Shown: in pieces, positions 19,297 to 28,500 of the stretch
Layout of the letters: every line of letters begins with the position of its first letter
How positions within the stretch are numbered: the stretch's first letter is position 1
Source: Phormidium tenue FACHB-1052
Lineage (GTDB): Bacteria > Cyanobacteriota > Cyanobacteriia > Phormidesmidales > Phormidesmidaceae
Assembly (NCBI RefSeq): GCF_014696675.1
Contig: NZ_JACJQN010000001.1
Coordinates: forward strand, 124,001 to 188,000
Direction: 5' to 3'
Length of the DNA stretch: 64,000 bases
Position numbers and translations under genes: made by a program
The notes under the pieces: generated by a model
What the model was told of the DNA's origin: nothing
Database searches by the model: none
The model's input: only the letters and a program-made list of their open reading frames with translations

Positions 19297-21585
19297 ATGC
19301 CTTTTCCCCCCTCCTCCACCCATGAAATCAATGGCAATGGTCATGGCCATGCCAAGCCTGGTTTTATGACTGTCATGGCTCCTCCATCCCTAGTGGAACA
19401 GAGAGATGAGGTAGACTTCAACCAGCTCGTAGGGGTTTTTAGGCGTCGAGCAGGCATATTTTTCGGCGTGGCGGCTCTCTCCTTGGCAGGGTTCACCCTT
19501 TGGCACCTCAGCCGTCCACCGGCCTACAGCGGTAGCGCTAGCCTACTGGTGGAGCCCGTTACCGCCGTTAATACGCCGGGGCTGGAGACGGTCACCGGAG
19601 CGCCCAGTCCATCGGGTTCTGGGCTTGATTACACGAGCCAAATTCGAGTGCTGCGCGGCCCAGCGGTGATCAACCCCATTTTGGCCAAGATTCAGCAGCG
19701 CTACCCCGACATTACCTACAACTCCCTACTCAACGGCTTGAACATTGTTCAGGAAGGCGAATCTAAGGTGCTGCGCATTAGCTACAGCAATGCTGACCCA
19801 GCGGTGGCGGCGTTTGTGCTTAACCAGGTGGTTGAAGGGTTTGTCAACTACAGCGTGCAAGACCGTCAAGGAGATCTGCGCCGAGGTCTAACGTTTTTAG
19901 ACGAACAACTGCAAGAAAAATGGCAGGAAGTCGCAGCCATTGAGGGGGATCTTAGCGAGTTTCAGAAGCGCTACGACTTAGTCGATGTCAACGCCACTAG
20001 CGAAAGCGTTACCCAACGGCTCAACCAGATGCTGGCGGATCAAGAACAGCTGCGGGTGGAGCTGAGCGCCCTAGCCCCCCTCTACGAAAATCTGCGGGAG
20101 CAGGTGGGCTTTGATCCCAATACCGCCATTCGGGTAGCGAACCTCAACGAGTCACCAACCTACCAGGCGCTACTGGGGGATTTGCGCGAAATCGAACAGA
20201 CCATTGCCGCCGAGTCGGCCCGGTTTCAGGCTGACACCCCCATGATTGAGGCCTTGACAGACCAGCGGCAGCAGCTCTTACCGCTGCTAGAGGCGGAAGC
20301 CCAGCGCCTAGTAGGGTCGGCAGTAGAAGCCGAGACCCTCGGCTACCAAGGATCGGTCAGCCAAGATCTGATGCAGCAGCTGGTCAATACCGCCAACCAG
20401 ATGCAGGTATTGCAAACTCAAGATCAAGCGATTGGCCAGGCGGTGCAGTTGCTGCGGGCAGAGATTCAGCGGCTGGCCGATCTCTCCCGGTCGTATCAGC
20501 AGATCAGCCGCGAGCTGACCGTGGCGGAGACTAGCCTCGATCAGCTTTTGGCGAGTCGGCAAGATCTACGGTTTCAGATGGCGCGGCAGGCGTCACCGTG
20601 GGAGCTGATTTCTCCCCTCAATGAGACCAGCATTGCTCAAACCAGCAATTTGCCGCGCAACCTGTTGCTCAGCACAGTGCTGAGCCTAATGTTGGGAGGG
20701 GTTGCGGCGCTACTGCGCGATCGCCTCGACCAGGCCTTTCACAGCGTCGACGATCTGGTCAAAGCAACTCAGTTGCCCAACCTGGCTGGGGTACCCAACG
20801 CCCCGGCTCTGCAAAAGCAGCCACTGCTGATGGTGCCCAACCTGTCGGCCACCATGGCCGATGTGCTCACCCAAAATCAAAGTCCCCACAAGTTATATAC
20901 CTCCTTTAGCTTTGCCGAGGCGTTTTACTCGCTAGAGGCCAACCTGCGCATGCTCAGCTCTGATACCCCGATACAGGTGGTAGCGCTGACCTCCTCAGAG
21001 CCTGGTGAGGGTAAGTCAACCATCTGTGCCCACCTGGCCATTGCCGCCGCCAACATGGGCCGCCGAGTACTGTTAATTGATAGTGATCTGCGCAAGCCGA
21101 GTCAGCACCTAATTTTTGGTCACGCAAACCGCCAGGGTCTAAGTGATCTAATTACTCAACCGCTCGATGACCCCATGGATTTAGTGCAGGTGATACCGGG
21201 CAATCCCAACTTGCACTTGCTAACTGCAGGGGCGCGGCCCCCAGCCCCTGGCCGCCTGCTGTCATCCCGCAAAATGCAGCAAATTGCTGAGCAGTACCGT
21301 TGTCACTTTGATTTGATCATTTTGGATACCCCACCCCTAGCAGGCGGGATGGTCGATGCCAAGCTGGCCGCAGCCCACGCCGATGGGCTACTGCTAGTAG
21401 CGCGGCTCAACCGGTCTGAGCGGACAGAAATTCAGCGGGTGCTGGCCGATCTGGGCAACACAGTCCAGGCTCCGCTGCTGGGTCTGGTGGTCAACGGCGT
21501 ACCCCACAGCCGCCAGAGTGGCTACGACTATTACTACGGCTACTACGGTCGCCCTAGAGTGGCCGCAGGGATTGAGGACGGTTAG
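19297..21585 (+). CDS. Polysaccharide co-polymerase/tyrosine autokinase, Wzc-like
   Basis: About 762 residues from ATG 19297; a TTG at 19249 would add 16. An N-terminal Wzz domain has a first membrane helix (FFGVAALSLAGFTLWHL), a long periplasmic coiled-coil region (about 180-420) and a second helix (NLLLSTVLSLMLGGVAALL). The C-terminal BY-kinase domain carries Walker A SEPGEGKST (about 567), Walker A' LLIDSDLRKPS (about 594) and Walker B LIILDTPP (about 672). The tail has a tyrosine cluster YDYYYGYYG, the usual autophosphorylation site. These proteins set chain length and gate export through Wza. The gene directly follows the Wza-like gene. Confidence 0.93.
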   Translation: MPFPPSSTHEINGNGHGHAKPGFMTVMAPPSLVEQRDEVDFNQLVGVFRRRAGIFFGVAALSLAGFTLWHLSRPPAYSGSASLLVEPVTAVNTPGLETVTGAPSPSGSGLDYTSQIRVLRGPAVINPILAKIQQRYPDITYNSLLNGLNIVQEGESKVLRISYSNADPAVAAFVLNQVVEGFVNYSVQDRQGDLRRGLTFLDEQLQEKWQEVAAIEGDLSEFQKRYDLVDVNATSESVTQRLNQMLADQEQLRVELSALAPLYENLREQVGFDPNTAIRVANLNESPTYQALLGDLREIEQTIAAESARFQADTPMIEALTDQRQQLLPLLEAEAQRLVGSAVEAETLGYQGSVSQDLMQQLVNTANQMQVLQTQDQAIGQAVQLLRAEIQRLADLSRSYQQISRELTVAETSLDQLLASRQDLRFQMARQASPWELISPLNETSIAQTSNLPRNLLLSTVLSLMLGGVAALLRDRLDQAFHSVDDLVKATQLPNLAGVPNAPALQKQPLLMVPNLSATMADVLTQNQSPHKLYTSFSFAEAFYSLEANLRMLSSDTPIQVVALTSSEPGEGKSTICAHLAIAAANMGRRVLLIDSDLRKPSQHLIFGHANRQGLSDLITQPLDDPMDLVQVIPGNPNLHLLTAGARPPAPGRLLSSRKMQQIAEQYRCHFDLIILDTPPLAGGMVDAKLAAAHADGLLLVARLNRSERTEIQRVLADLGNTVQAPLLGLVVNGVPHSRQSGYDYYYGYYGRPRVAAGIEDG

Positions 21586-21648
21586 CCAGTGGTTGCCCTG
21601 TTAACAGCAGGTGTGGTGATGATAACGGGATGTGAGGAGCAATAAAGA

Positions 21649-23733
21649 ATGAAGCGCAAATCAAGACCACTAATTACTGGCGGACTATTGGGGCTAGCTG
21701 GGCTGGGGTTGCTGCCATCGCAGGCCGAGGCCACCCCTGACAACTTGGCAGTAGCCCCTGAGCCTAGTCTAGGAACAGATCTAGCGGTAGATCCGCACCC
21801 GGTAGTGGCACCCGAACCGTCGGCCCAAACCACGGAACCTCAAATCGGCCACCAGGGAGCACCTCAGCCCACCTGGACTCCAGATGAGGATCACCCCGTT
21901 GTGGCGGCGGCGATCGCGGCCCAGACACCAGCACCGGCAGCGGCGGTCGTCATCCCTCAGCCAGAACCATCGGCCCCGGCTGTGACAGAAAACAGGATTC
22001 CAGAGATCTCGGAACCTGCTTCTGGGGCAGCACTAGCGGCAGTGCCAGAGACCACCGCGATTGCCCCTGCCGACGCATTAAACCCGGCAGGGGTGAGCCC
22101 AGAACCCTCAACCAATACCCTGACTGATCTGCCAGTAGCCCCTGCGCCAGAGCCAGCGGTCATTCAGGCTGAAATGGCAGAGGTTGCGGAAACCACAGAG
22201 GCCGCAGAGACCACGGAGAGTGACCAAGCTGCGATCGCCAGCCAGCCTATCGGCACGCCTGCTATTCCGGTAGTTATTCAGAACGTTGCGGACACCCCCG
22301 TAACTGCGCCGACCGCTACTCCAGCCGAAACTTTAGCTGCAACTAGCGCCAAACCCACAGCTAGCAAGCCTGCCCAGGCACTTCAGCTACCAGAGATAGA
22401 GCCCCGCTCCGCAACCACCACAGCGATCGCCTCCCCAGCACCACAGGAAGCATCAGAGGATTTAGCTGCCACCTCAACCCTGGCGATCGCCCCCCGGCCT
22501 ACCCCTGCGGACAGGGTCGCGACGTCGGGAGCCACACCGCGCCAGACAGCCGTTGATGTAGCCACCCTGCGATCGCGGGCCACGACGGTTCAAGCCTTGC
22601 TGCGCGACCTGCGCACCGCCTACGGGTTAGAGCTCCAGAGTTCCCCAGGCCGCCAAGTTTCTCAGCCTGAAATCGCGAGCCGAGGGCCACAGCTGCCGCC
22701 GCTGCCCTCGCGAGCTGACCGTAACGCTGCGGCTGCAAACCCCGCCGCCAACCAAATTTTTGTTGCCCCACGGCCTTCCCCGGCGATGGCTCGCCAGACC
22801 GAGCGAGAGCCGCAATTACCCTCATTCGCCGGACACAGCCCCAACATCGCGCTAGCCTTGCCGCACCCTCAGCCGACCCTTTCGACGGGTCGGGCCGCGA
22901 TCGCCTCGCCGCCGGTAGAGCTAGTCGCAGCGCCGCTCTCTGCCGATACAGTTCCGGCTGTCACTACCGCTCAAGCTACGCCGTCAACTCCTGATGCCAC
23001 CCAGCTGCGGGACGATCTGCGCGTCGCACCGCTCACGACTACCGCCGAAGCCGTGCGCTCCTTTCCCCCCTCGCCCAACGCCGGCATTCCATCTGCCTTT
23101 GGGGCCAACTGGGGAGATGTGTTTTTTAGCGCCTCGCTGGCTGGGGCCGATCGCATTCGCCCTGAGGCCGATGGCAGTCTCTCCATGGGCTTTGGGCTCG
23201 GCGACTCACGCCGGGCGGTGGGAGTTGAGCTAGCCTACAACCTCCAGAGCGTGCGACAGTTTGGCGAAAATGGCGGCTTCGACGCCAAAGTTCATCGCCA
23301 GGTCTACAGCAGCGACAAAACCCAGGTAGCAGCGGCGGTGGGGGTAAATAATTTTGCCTCCTACGGTACCAACGCCGGTGGGGGTGAGTCCAGCCCCTAC
23401 GGCGTAGTCACAGCGGCCCACCTGCTCCAGCCCGATCATCCCCACAACCGGTTGCCGATCACGGCCTCCCTGGGGCTAGGTGGCGGTGCTTTCAGCGGTG
23501 AGCGTAGCGATGTAGGCGTGTTTGCCGGCGTTGGGCTCCAGGTACATCCGCAGTTTTCTATCAATACTGCCTGGAGTGGTGTGGGTGTAAATGTGGGAGC
23601 GTCCATTGTGCCCGTGACCACGCTGCCCCTTACCCTCAATCTGCTCTATGGCGATGTCGGCAACAATACGCGGGCAGGTTCCGTCGCAGTGTTAAGCATC
23701 GGCTATGGCTTTAACTTTGGCCCCCAGTTTTAA
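21649..23733 (+). CDS. Secreted Pro/Ala-rich protein with C-terminal beta-barrel-like domain
   Basis: 694 residues, not assigned to a named family. A signal peptide (residues 1-28, ending PSQAEA) is followed by about 450 residues of Ala/Pro/Thr/Glu-rich low-complexity sequence, likely an extended periplasmic linker. The last about 210 residues (from SAFGANWGDVFFSASLAG) alternate polar and glycine/hydrophobic residues and end in aromatic Phe (YGFNFGPQF). This is the C-terminal signature of outer-membrane beta-barrels recognised by Bam. A GAGGAG element precedes the ATG. It follows the Wzc-like gene by 63 bases, so it may be an envelope accessory of polysaccharide export; this is inference. Confidence 0.75.
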   Translation: MKRKSRPLITGGLLGLAGLGLLPSQAEATPDNLAVAPEPSLGTDLAVDPHPVVAPEPSAQTTEPQIGHQGAPQPTWTPDEDHPVVAAAIAAQTPAPAAAVVIPQPEPSAPAVTENRIPEISEPASGAALAAVPETTAIAPADALNPAGVSPEPSTNTLTDLPVAPAPEPAVIQAEMAEVAETTEAAETTESDQAAIASQPIGTPAIPVVIQNVADTPVTAPTATPAETLAATSAKPTASKPAQALQLPEIEPRSATTTAIASPAPQEASEDLAATSTLAIAPRPTPADRVATSGATPRQTAVDVATLRSRATTVQALLRDLRTAYGLELQSSPGRQVSQPEIASRGPQLPPLPSRADRNAAAANPAANQIFVAPRPSPAMARQTEREPQLPSFAGHSPNIALALPHPQPTLSTGRAAIASPPVELVAAPLSADTVPAVTTAQATPSTPDATQLRDDLRVAPLTTTAEAVRSFPPSPNAGIPSAFGANWGDVFFSASLAGADRIRPEADGSLSMGFGLGDSRRAVGVELAYNLQSVRQFGENGGFDAKVHRQVYSSDKTQVAAAVGVNNFASYGTNAGGGESSPYGVVTAAHLLQPDHPHNRLPITASLGLGGGAFSGERSDVGVFAGVGLQVHPQFSINTAWSGVGVNVGASIVPVTTLPLTLNLLYGDVGNNTRAGSVAVLSIGYGFNFGPQF

Positions 23734-23801
23734 GCCCCTTTCACCCTAATACCGCTCCCTAGCGATCTCAACTGACCTCAATCCGATTTAGGAGAATCCC
23801 C

Positions 23802-24788
23802 GTGGACAAACTGGCGAGCCCGCTGCGGCAAACATGGCTCATGCTAATTCTGGCAGGCGGGAGCGTGGCGATCGCCCTGCCCGGACACAGTGGTTCGGTT
23901 CCTACTGGGCTGACTAGCGGCGTCAGCGTCGGTGGCTCAAATTTATTACCCATTGGTGCCTCGACCCTATGCATTTATCCAGAGGTGGAGTCACCCGTAT
24001 GCCAGGAAGAGCGGCTGGAGTCAGCCTCTGCCAATGCCACCGTAGACCCTGTGACTGGCGATATCACCCTGACCGTCGTCGCCCAGCAGGCGCTCAACAC
24101 CTCAGCCAGTCAGATTGCTCAGGGGCTCCAGGGCACTAACCCAGTTCTGGCGATTCTCCTGACCACACCTAGAGAAATTAATTTAACCAGCCCTAGCCCC
24201 CTAGGAGCCAGTGGTCTTAGCGTGAATCAAGATGCCGACGTGACGGTAGCTGACCTAGCGGCAGCGGCAGCAGCGGCGATCGCCAATGGCGAAAGCATCT
24301 CTCTCACCATCAGTCAAAGGACTCTCGGGATTGCAGTCCCGACCGTTGCCCAAGCCAGTGACAGCGATCCTATCCTGGTCACCTCGGCGGTGTTTACCAC
24401 CCAGGGCGGCACCCCCATGGTGGTACCCCTGCGGGGCACCATGGCCCAAATCTCTAATACCACCGGCCTTTTAGCCGCTGCCTTTGCAACTGGCCTTACC
24501 CCCAACCAGGTAGCTCCCTTTACCGAAATGGCCCTAGCCGGAGCCAGCTACCGCGATCTAGTGTTGCTGTTCAACGCAGCTAGCGGGCTGATTCCCCCCT
24601 CGCCCCAGCCTCGCACGACAGCTCTGGCTATCGACCCCACCCAGCTAGAGGAAGCCATCCAAGCCTATAACCGCATCGTTGATAACAGCACTCCAGAAAC
24701 CCTGGCGACCCTGAGTGCAAACTCAGATTTTGTCGCCCTGGGGCGATCGCTTCAACAGCTGCGAGCAGCCATTGAAGTGGTTAGTTAG
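23802..24788 (+). CDS. Secreted hypothetical protein
   Basis: 328 residues of unknown function. The start is a GTG at 23802, decided by an AGGAG ribosome site 8 bases before it; no ATG lies upstream in frame. Residues about 10-32 (TWLMLILAGGSVAIALPGHS) form a signal peptide. The mature part has two cysteines (LCIYPEVESPVCQEE) that could pair, Ala-rich helical stretches (DLAAAAAAAIANGES) and repeated TLSA/NSD-type loops. It is the last gene of the wza-wzc block, is co-directional with the preceding beta-barrel-like protein and may act with it. Confidence 0.7.
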   Translation: MDKLASPLRQTWLMLILAGGSVAIALPGHSGSVPTGLTSGVSVGGSNLLPIGASTLCIYPEVESPVCQEERLESASANATVDPVTGDITLTVVAQQALNTSASQIAQGLQGTNPVLAILLTTPREINLTSPSPLGASGLSVNQDADVTVADLAAAAAAAIANGESISLTISQRTLGIAVPTVAQASDSDPILVTSAVFTTQGGTPMVVPLRGTMAQISNTTGLLAAAFATGLTPNQVAPFTEMALAGASYRDLVLLFNAASGLIPPSPQPRTTALAIDPTQLEEAIQAYNRIVDNSTPETLATLSANSDFVALGRSLQQLRAAIEVVS

Positions 24789-25599
24789 TGTCTCAAATCC
24801 GTCAATTGCCCATAGAATATCTATTCGTGATTCGTGCCCGAAATTTTGATGAATGACATTTAGCTGGGGAATCACTTTTAATCAAGCTACACTGCATCAA
24901 AATAGATCTGCGCTAAACTGCTAATTCGATCGCAGCGGACAAGGGTTTGTTGCGCAAAGAACGGCTCAACAAACCCAGTTTATTTTGACCAACTGAATCT
25001 CTTTTTAACCAAATCGCAAGCCTTTTATCCTGAGATTTTGACCGCAGCAGGTGCTTAAGGAGTGTCTATACCGCGAAGTCTTGAACAGTAACAGTCTCAC
25101 TGATGCCGCAGCGGCATCTTCCAAAAGTAGCCCGAGTTCATACCTAAGATAGATTCGAGAAACTTTACTCCTAGACTTATATAAGGTCGGCAAAGATTTG
25201 GGCTTTACCCTTACACCAGCACCTCACAGCTGAGCAGCATGAGTGCTGAGTGCGCGAACTTAGTGCCGGTTTATTCTAGGTCTTTCTGAAAGTCTATGGA
25301 CAACATTTGCAGTCAAAGGGTCCAGATGCACAGCCATAAGGTAAATTGTAAAAAATAATATCTTTAGCCCCTCTCTCATCAAACTTTAGGTCATATTCTG
25401 AACACGAAAAATAGATTTCAAAGTTTGTGACAGCCTTAAGAATGTTGTCCCTAATACACAAATTGATCTCTAGTTAAGGGCAATATCACATTTAATCGAC
25501 AGGGTTTCTTAACCGATAGACTCTGCATTCGTCTATAAAAAGCTCAGAATCAGAACATTTAGCTTTCAGCCGTGTTGCATCGCCCAATGAGTAGATCCT
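24789..25599. other. 811-base AT-richer intergenic region before the glycan locus
   Basis: No credible gene is seen; minus-strand open frames at 25005-25193 and 25492-25710 lack protein character. It contains the terminator candidate at 24943-24986 and a 7-bp hairpin at 25102-25118 (GATGCCG, loop CAG, CGGCATC). The promoter for the downstream glycosyltransferase block most likely lies in the AT-rich part (25300-25600), but no box can be fixed by eye. Confidence 0.4.
24943..24986 (+). terminator. Terminator candidate after the secreted-protein genes
   Basis: A perfect 10-bp stem (GGGTTTGTTG at 24943-24952 and its complement at 24967-24976, 14-base loop) is followed by a T-rich stretch (AGTTTATTTT). 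It is about 155 bases after the stop of the preceding gene. Confidence 0.5.
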
Positions 25600-26904
25600 A
25601 TGAGAGCAAACCAAAACCGGCCTAACCTTCCCTTGCAGGTCTCGATTCTGACTCAGTTTTTTCCACCCGACTATGCCGCTACTGGTCAGCTTGTGGAAGA
25701 ACTGGCCCAAAGCTTTAGTCAGCAGGGGGTGGGGGTACAGGTATTTGCCGGACAGCCAGGCTACGCCTACGATCGCAGACTCGCCCCTAAACAGGAGGAG
25801 GTGCAGGGGGTGACGATCCGCCGTACGCGTACCTCGCGGCTCTGGCCCAAGCGCATTCGGGGGCGGGCAGTGGGCGGGCTGCTCTACTGTTTGCGATCGC
25901 TCATTAAGCTATTGCACCCAGCTCGTCGCGGCCAGCTACTGCTAGTCACCACCGAGCCCCCTTACCTACCGGTGCTGGCCTACCTGATGTACTGCCTGTT
26001 TGGCCAACGTTACCTGTGCGTGGTGTACGACCTTTACCCCGAAGTGGCCTTGGCCCTGGGAGTAGTTTCCAAGCATCACTGGCTGGTGCGCCTCTGGCGC
26101 TGGCTCAACTGCCGCACCTGGCAACGGGCTGAGGCCATTGTGGTGCTGAGCCAAACCATGAAGCAGCGGATTGTCGATCACTGTCCCGCCGCCGCTGACA
26201 AAATATCGGTGATTCACAACTGGGCCGACCCCAGCCTAATTGTCCCCTTACCAAAGGCCAACAACTGGTTTGCGTTACGACACCGGCTCGACCAAGTCTT
26301 TACCGTGCTCTATTCTGGCAATATGGGACGCTGCCACGACATGGACACTATTTTGGCAGCAGCCATAGCACTGCGCCACGAGCCCGTGAGATTTGTGTTT
26401 ATTGGGGCCGGGGCCAAGCGCCAGATCTGTGTTGACCATACTGCCCGCGCAGCACTGACCAATTGCTTGTTTTTGCCCTATCAAGCAAAAGAAACCCTGC
26501 CTTTTTCTCTCACCGCCTGCGACCTCAGCTTAGTTAGCCTAGTAGAAGGGGTAGAAGGGCTAGTGGCCCCCAGCAAATTGTACGGCAGCCTAGCGGCAGG
26601 CCGACCGGTGGCGGCTATTTGCGAACCCCATTCCTACCTGCGATCGCTGTTAGCAGAGGGGGGCTTTGGCCGGGCCTTTAGCAATGGCGATGGCGCAGGG
26701 CTGGCCAATTTTATTCGTACGCTGGTGGCCAACCCCGTCCTAGGGCAGCAGATGGGCAGCCGAGGTCGCCGCTACATGCAGCAAAAGTTTACCCCCGAGC
26801 AGGGCACCCACCGTTATTTTGAGGTGGTCAAAGCTTGCCTACAGACTCCGGCAGCGGTGCCTCCACCGGCTGAGGTGCCAAAAGCTACCGTCTCTCGCCT
26901 CTAA
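25600..26904 (+). CDS. Glycosyltransferase family 4 (WbuB-like)
   Basis: A 434-residue GT-B fold transferase. The N-terminus has the acceptor-side pattern LTQFFPPDYAATGQLVEELA and the C-terminal donor domain has VLYSGNMGRCHDMDTILAAA and LVAPSKLYGSLAAGRPVAAI. The layout resembles WbuB/WcaI-type enzymes that add sugars to O-antigen or exopolysaccharide units. The acidic E-x7-E pair is not of the classical form. First gene of the large plus-strand glycan block; GC-rich like the core genome. Confidence 0.85.
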   Translation: MRANQNRPNLPLQVSILTQFFPPDYAATGQLVEELAQSFSQQGVGVQVFAGQPGYAYDRRLAPKQEEVQGVTIRRTRTSRLWPKRIRGRAVGGLLYCLRSLIKLLHPARRGQLLLVTTEPPYLPVLAYLMYCLFGQRYLCVVYDLYPEVALALGVVSKHHWLVRLWRWLNCRTWQRAEAIVVLSQTMKQRIVDHCPAAADKISVIHNWADPSLIVPLPKANNWFALRHRLDQVFTVLYSGNMGRCHDMDTILAAAIALRHEPVRFVFIGAGAKRQICVDHTARAALTNCLFLPYQAKETLPFSLTACDLSLVSLVEGVEGLVAPSKLYGSLAAGRPVAAICEPHSYLRSLLAEGGFGRAFSNGDGAGLANFIRTLVANPVLGQQMGSRGRRYMQQKFTPEQGTHRYFEVVKACLQTPAAVPPPAEVPKATVSRL

Positions 26905-27133
26905 CTCACCAACTACGGACGACGGAATCTTAAAAAAACCTGGCTTTAGCCCTTGCTTAATTGAATAAATCCTGTACCCTTCTGGCATGGAGTGGGCTTT
27001 GACGGTCACTGCGATCTCAGTCTCTCCCCCGCAACCTCGGCAGCCATTGCCGAGGCCGTAGCCCAGGATGAGTGTGGCTATTTTTATTCAGTGCCTGTTA
27101 GCTAGCCCTGTACTCTTCAGCCATTGTTCCCCT

Positions 27134-27559
27134 ATGACTCAGCCCCGCCGCAACCGTAGCCGCTCTAAACGACGCGCCATTTACTGCCCTGACCACGGCA
27201 CCTACCTCGACAGCGTTAGCCAAAAGTATCCGCTCTACACCACTGAGCCCGAGCATCTCCAGCAGCGGGGGTTAAGCCGACTGCGATCGCTCACTGTCAT
27301 CGCCGGCTACGGCACCGTCCCCTTAACCGGTGAGTGGCTTGAGGCCTTCTGGTGCGATCACTGCCAAGAAACCCGTTGGTACCATGTCCACAGAACCGTC
27401 GCTAACCGCTACAGGGTTGTAGCCGCACCAGAAACCCTTTGGATGCGGGCCAGCGGCGTCATTCTTCCCACCGGCAACCCCAGCGTGGGTGAGTTTACGC
27501 GTCGTCAGGCTCGCCAAACCCAATACCAAGGTATAAAAGACTTTCGCCGCATTGGCTAA
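27134..27559 (+). CDS. Conserved hypothetical protein with zinc-ribbon-like cysteines
   Basis: About 141 residues from ATG 27134 (MTQPRRNRSRSKRRAIYCPDHG). An ATG at 27068 would add a hydrophobic 22-residue stretch. The basic N-terminus is followed by CPDHG and, 45 residues on, CDHCQE, a C-x2-H plus C-x2-C pattern suggesting one zinc site. It probably binds nucleic acid or protein, but no function can be assigned. It sits between a glycosyltransferase and the ABC exporter, on the same strand. Confidence 0.65.
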   Translation: MTQPRRNRSRSKRRAIYCPDHGTYLDSVSQKYPLYTTEPEHLQQRGLSRLRSLTVIAGYGTVPLTGEWLEAFWCDHCQETRWYHVHRTVANRYRVVAAPETLWMRASGVILPTGNPSVGEFTRRQARQTQYQGIKDFRRIG

Positions 27560-27592
27560 GCTAGCGCTTGATTTTGACGTAGGTAACCCTCA

Positions 27593-28459
27593 ATGACCAA
27601 GCTGAAGATAAAGCGGCGCCGGGCACCAAGTGCTCCTGGAGAAACCGAGCTAATTATTGAGGCGGGTCGCACTGAGAAAAACTACTGGCAAGATATCTGG
27701 CGCTATCGAGAGCTATTTTATTTTTTAGCCTGGCGCGATATTTTAGTGCGCTACAAGCAAACTGCCATCGGGGTAGGGTGGGCGCTCATCCGGCCATTTC
27801 TAACCATGGTGGTGTTTACAGTGGTGTTTGGCCGGCTAGCCAACCTGCCGTCAGATGGGGTGCCCTACCCGATTCTCGTGTTCTCTGCCATGCTACCTTG
27901 GCAGCTATTTTCTACTGCTTTATCAGAGTGCAGCAACAGCCTGATCGCTAACGCTAACCTATTATCAAAGGTGTATTTTCCTCGCCTGGTAGTACCCACT
28001 AGCGCTGTAGTAGTTAGCTTTGTAGACTTTGCCATCTCTGGCATCATTTTGATAGCGCTAATGGTGTGGTTTGCCTATGTGCCCAGTTGGCGAATCGTTA
28101 CCCTCCCGCTATTTACCATCATTGCCCTAGCGGCCTCTCTAGGCGTAGGGCTGTGGATGGCCTCCCTCAATGTGCAGTATCGTGATTTTCGCTACATTGT
28201 GCCGTTTTTGGTTCAGTTTGGACTTTACATTTCCCCAGTGGGCTTTAGCAGCAGCATTGTGCCCGATAAGTGGCGATTGCTGTACTCGTTAAACCCTATG
28301 GTCGGCGTAATTGACGGCTTTCGCTGGGCCATTTTAGGGAATGAGGCCAGCATCTACTGGCCAGGGTTTGCCCTATCGACGAGTCTAGTCATGCTGCTAC
28401 TAGTATCTGGTATCTGGTATTTCCGCAAGATGGAGCGCACCTTTGCAGACGTGATTTAG
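27593..28459 (+). CDS. wzm: ABC-2 type polysaccharide exporter permease (Wzm-like)
   Basis: 288 residues with about six membrane helices (ILVRYKQTAIGVGWALIRPF entry, then TMVVFTVVFGRLA, LPWQLFSTAL, AISGIILIALMVWFAYV, IIALAASLGVGLW and LVMLLLVSGIWYF). The sequence before helix 1 (YFLAWRDILVRYKQT) is the amphipathic gate helix of the Wzm/TagG family. With the ATPase 41 bases downstream it forms an inner-membrane exporter of lipid-linked glycans. Confidence 0.93.
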   Translation: MTKLKIKRRRAPSAPGETELIIEAGRTEKNYWQDIWRYRELFYFLAWRDILVRYKQTAIGVGWALIRPFLTMVVFTVVFGRLANLPSDGVPYPILVFSAMLPWQLFSTALSECSNSLIANANLLSKVYFPRLVVPTSAVVVSFVDFAISGIILIALMVWFAYVPSWRIVTLPLFTIIALAASLGVGLWMASLNVQYRDFRYIVPFLVQFGLYISPVGFSSSIVPDKWRLLYSLNPMVGVIDGFRWAILGNEASIYWPGFALSTSLVMLLLVSGIWYFRKMERTFADVI

Positions 28460-28500
28460 CAGCGGATGCCTTCATACCACAACCTTTATCGACGGCTAGC

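Noticed and set aside
22499-22825. Minus-strand frames within the Pro/Ala-rich secreted protein gene
   Set aside because: Low-complexity GC-rich DNA opens all frames; the plus frame has signal peptide, ribosome site and C-terminal domain.
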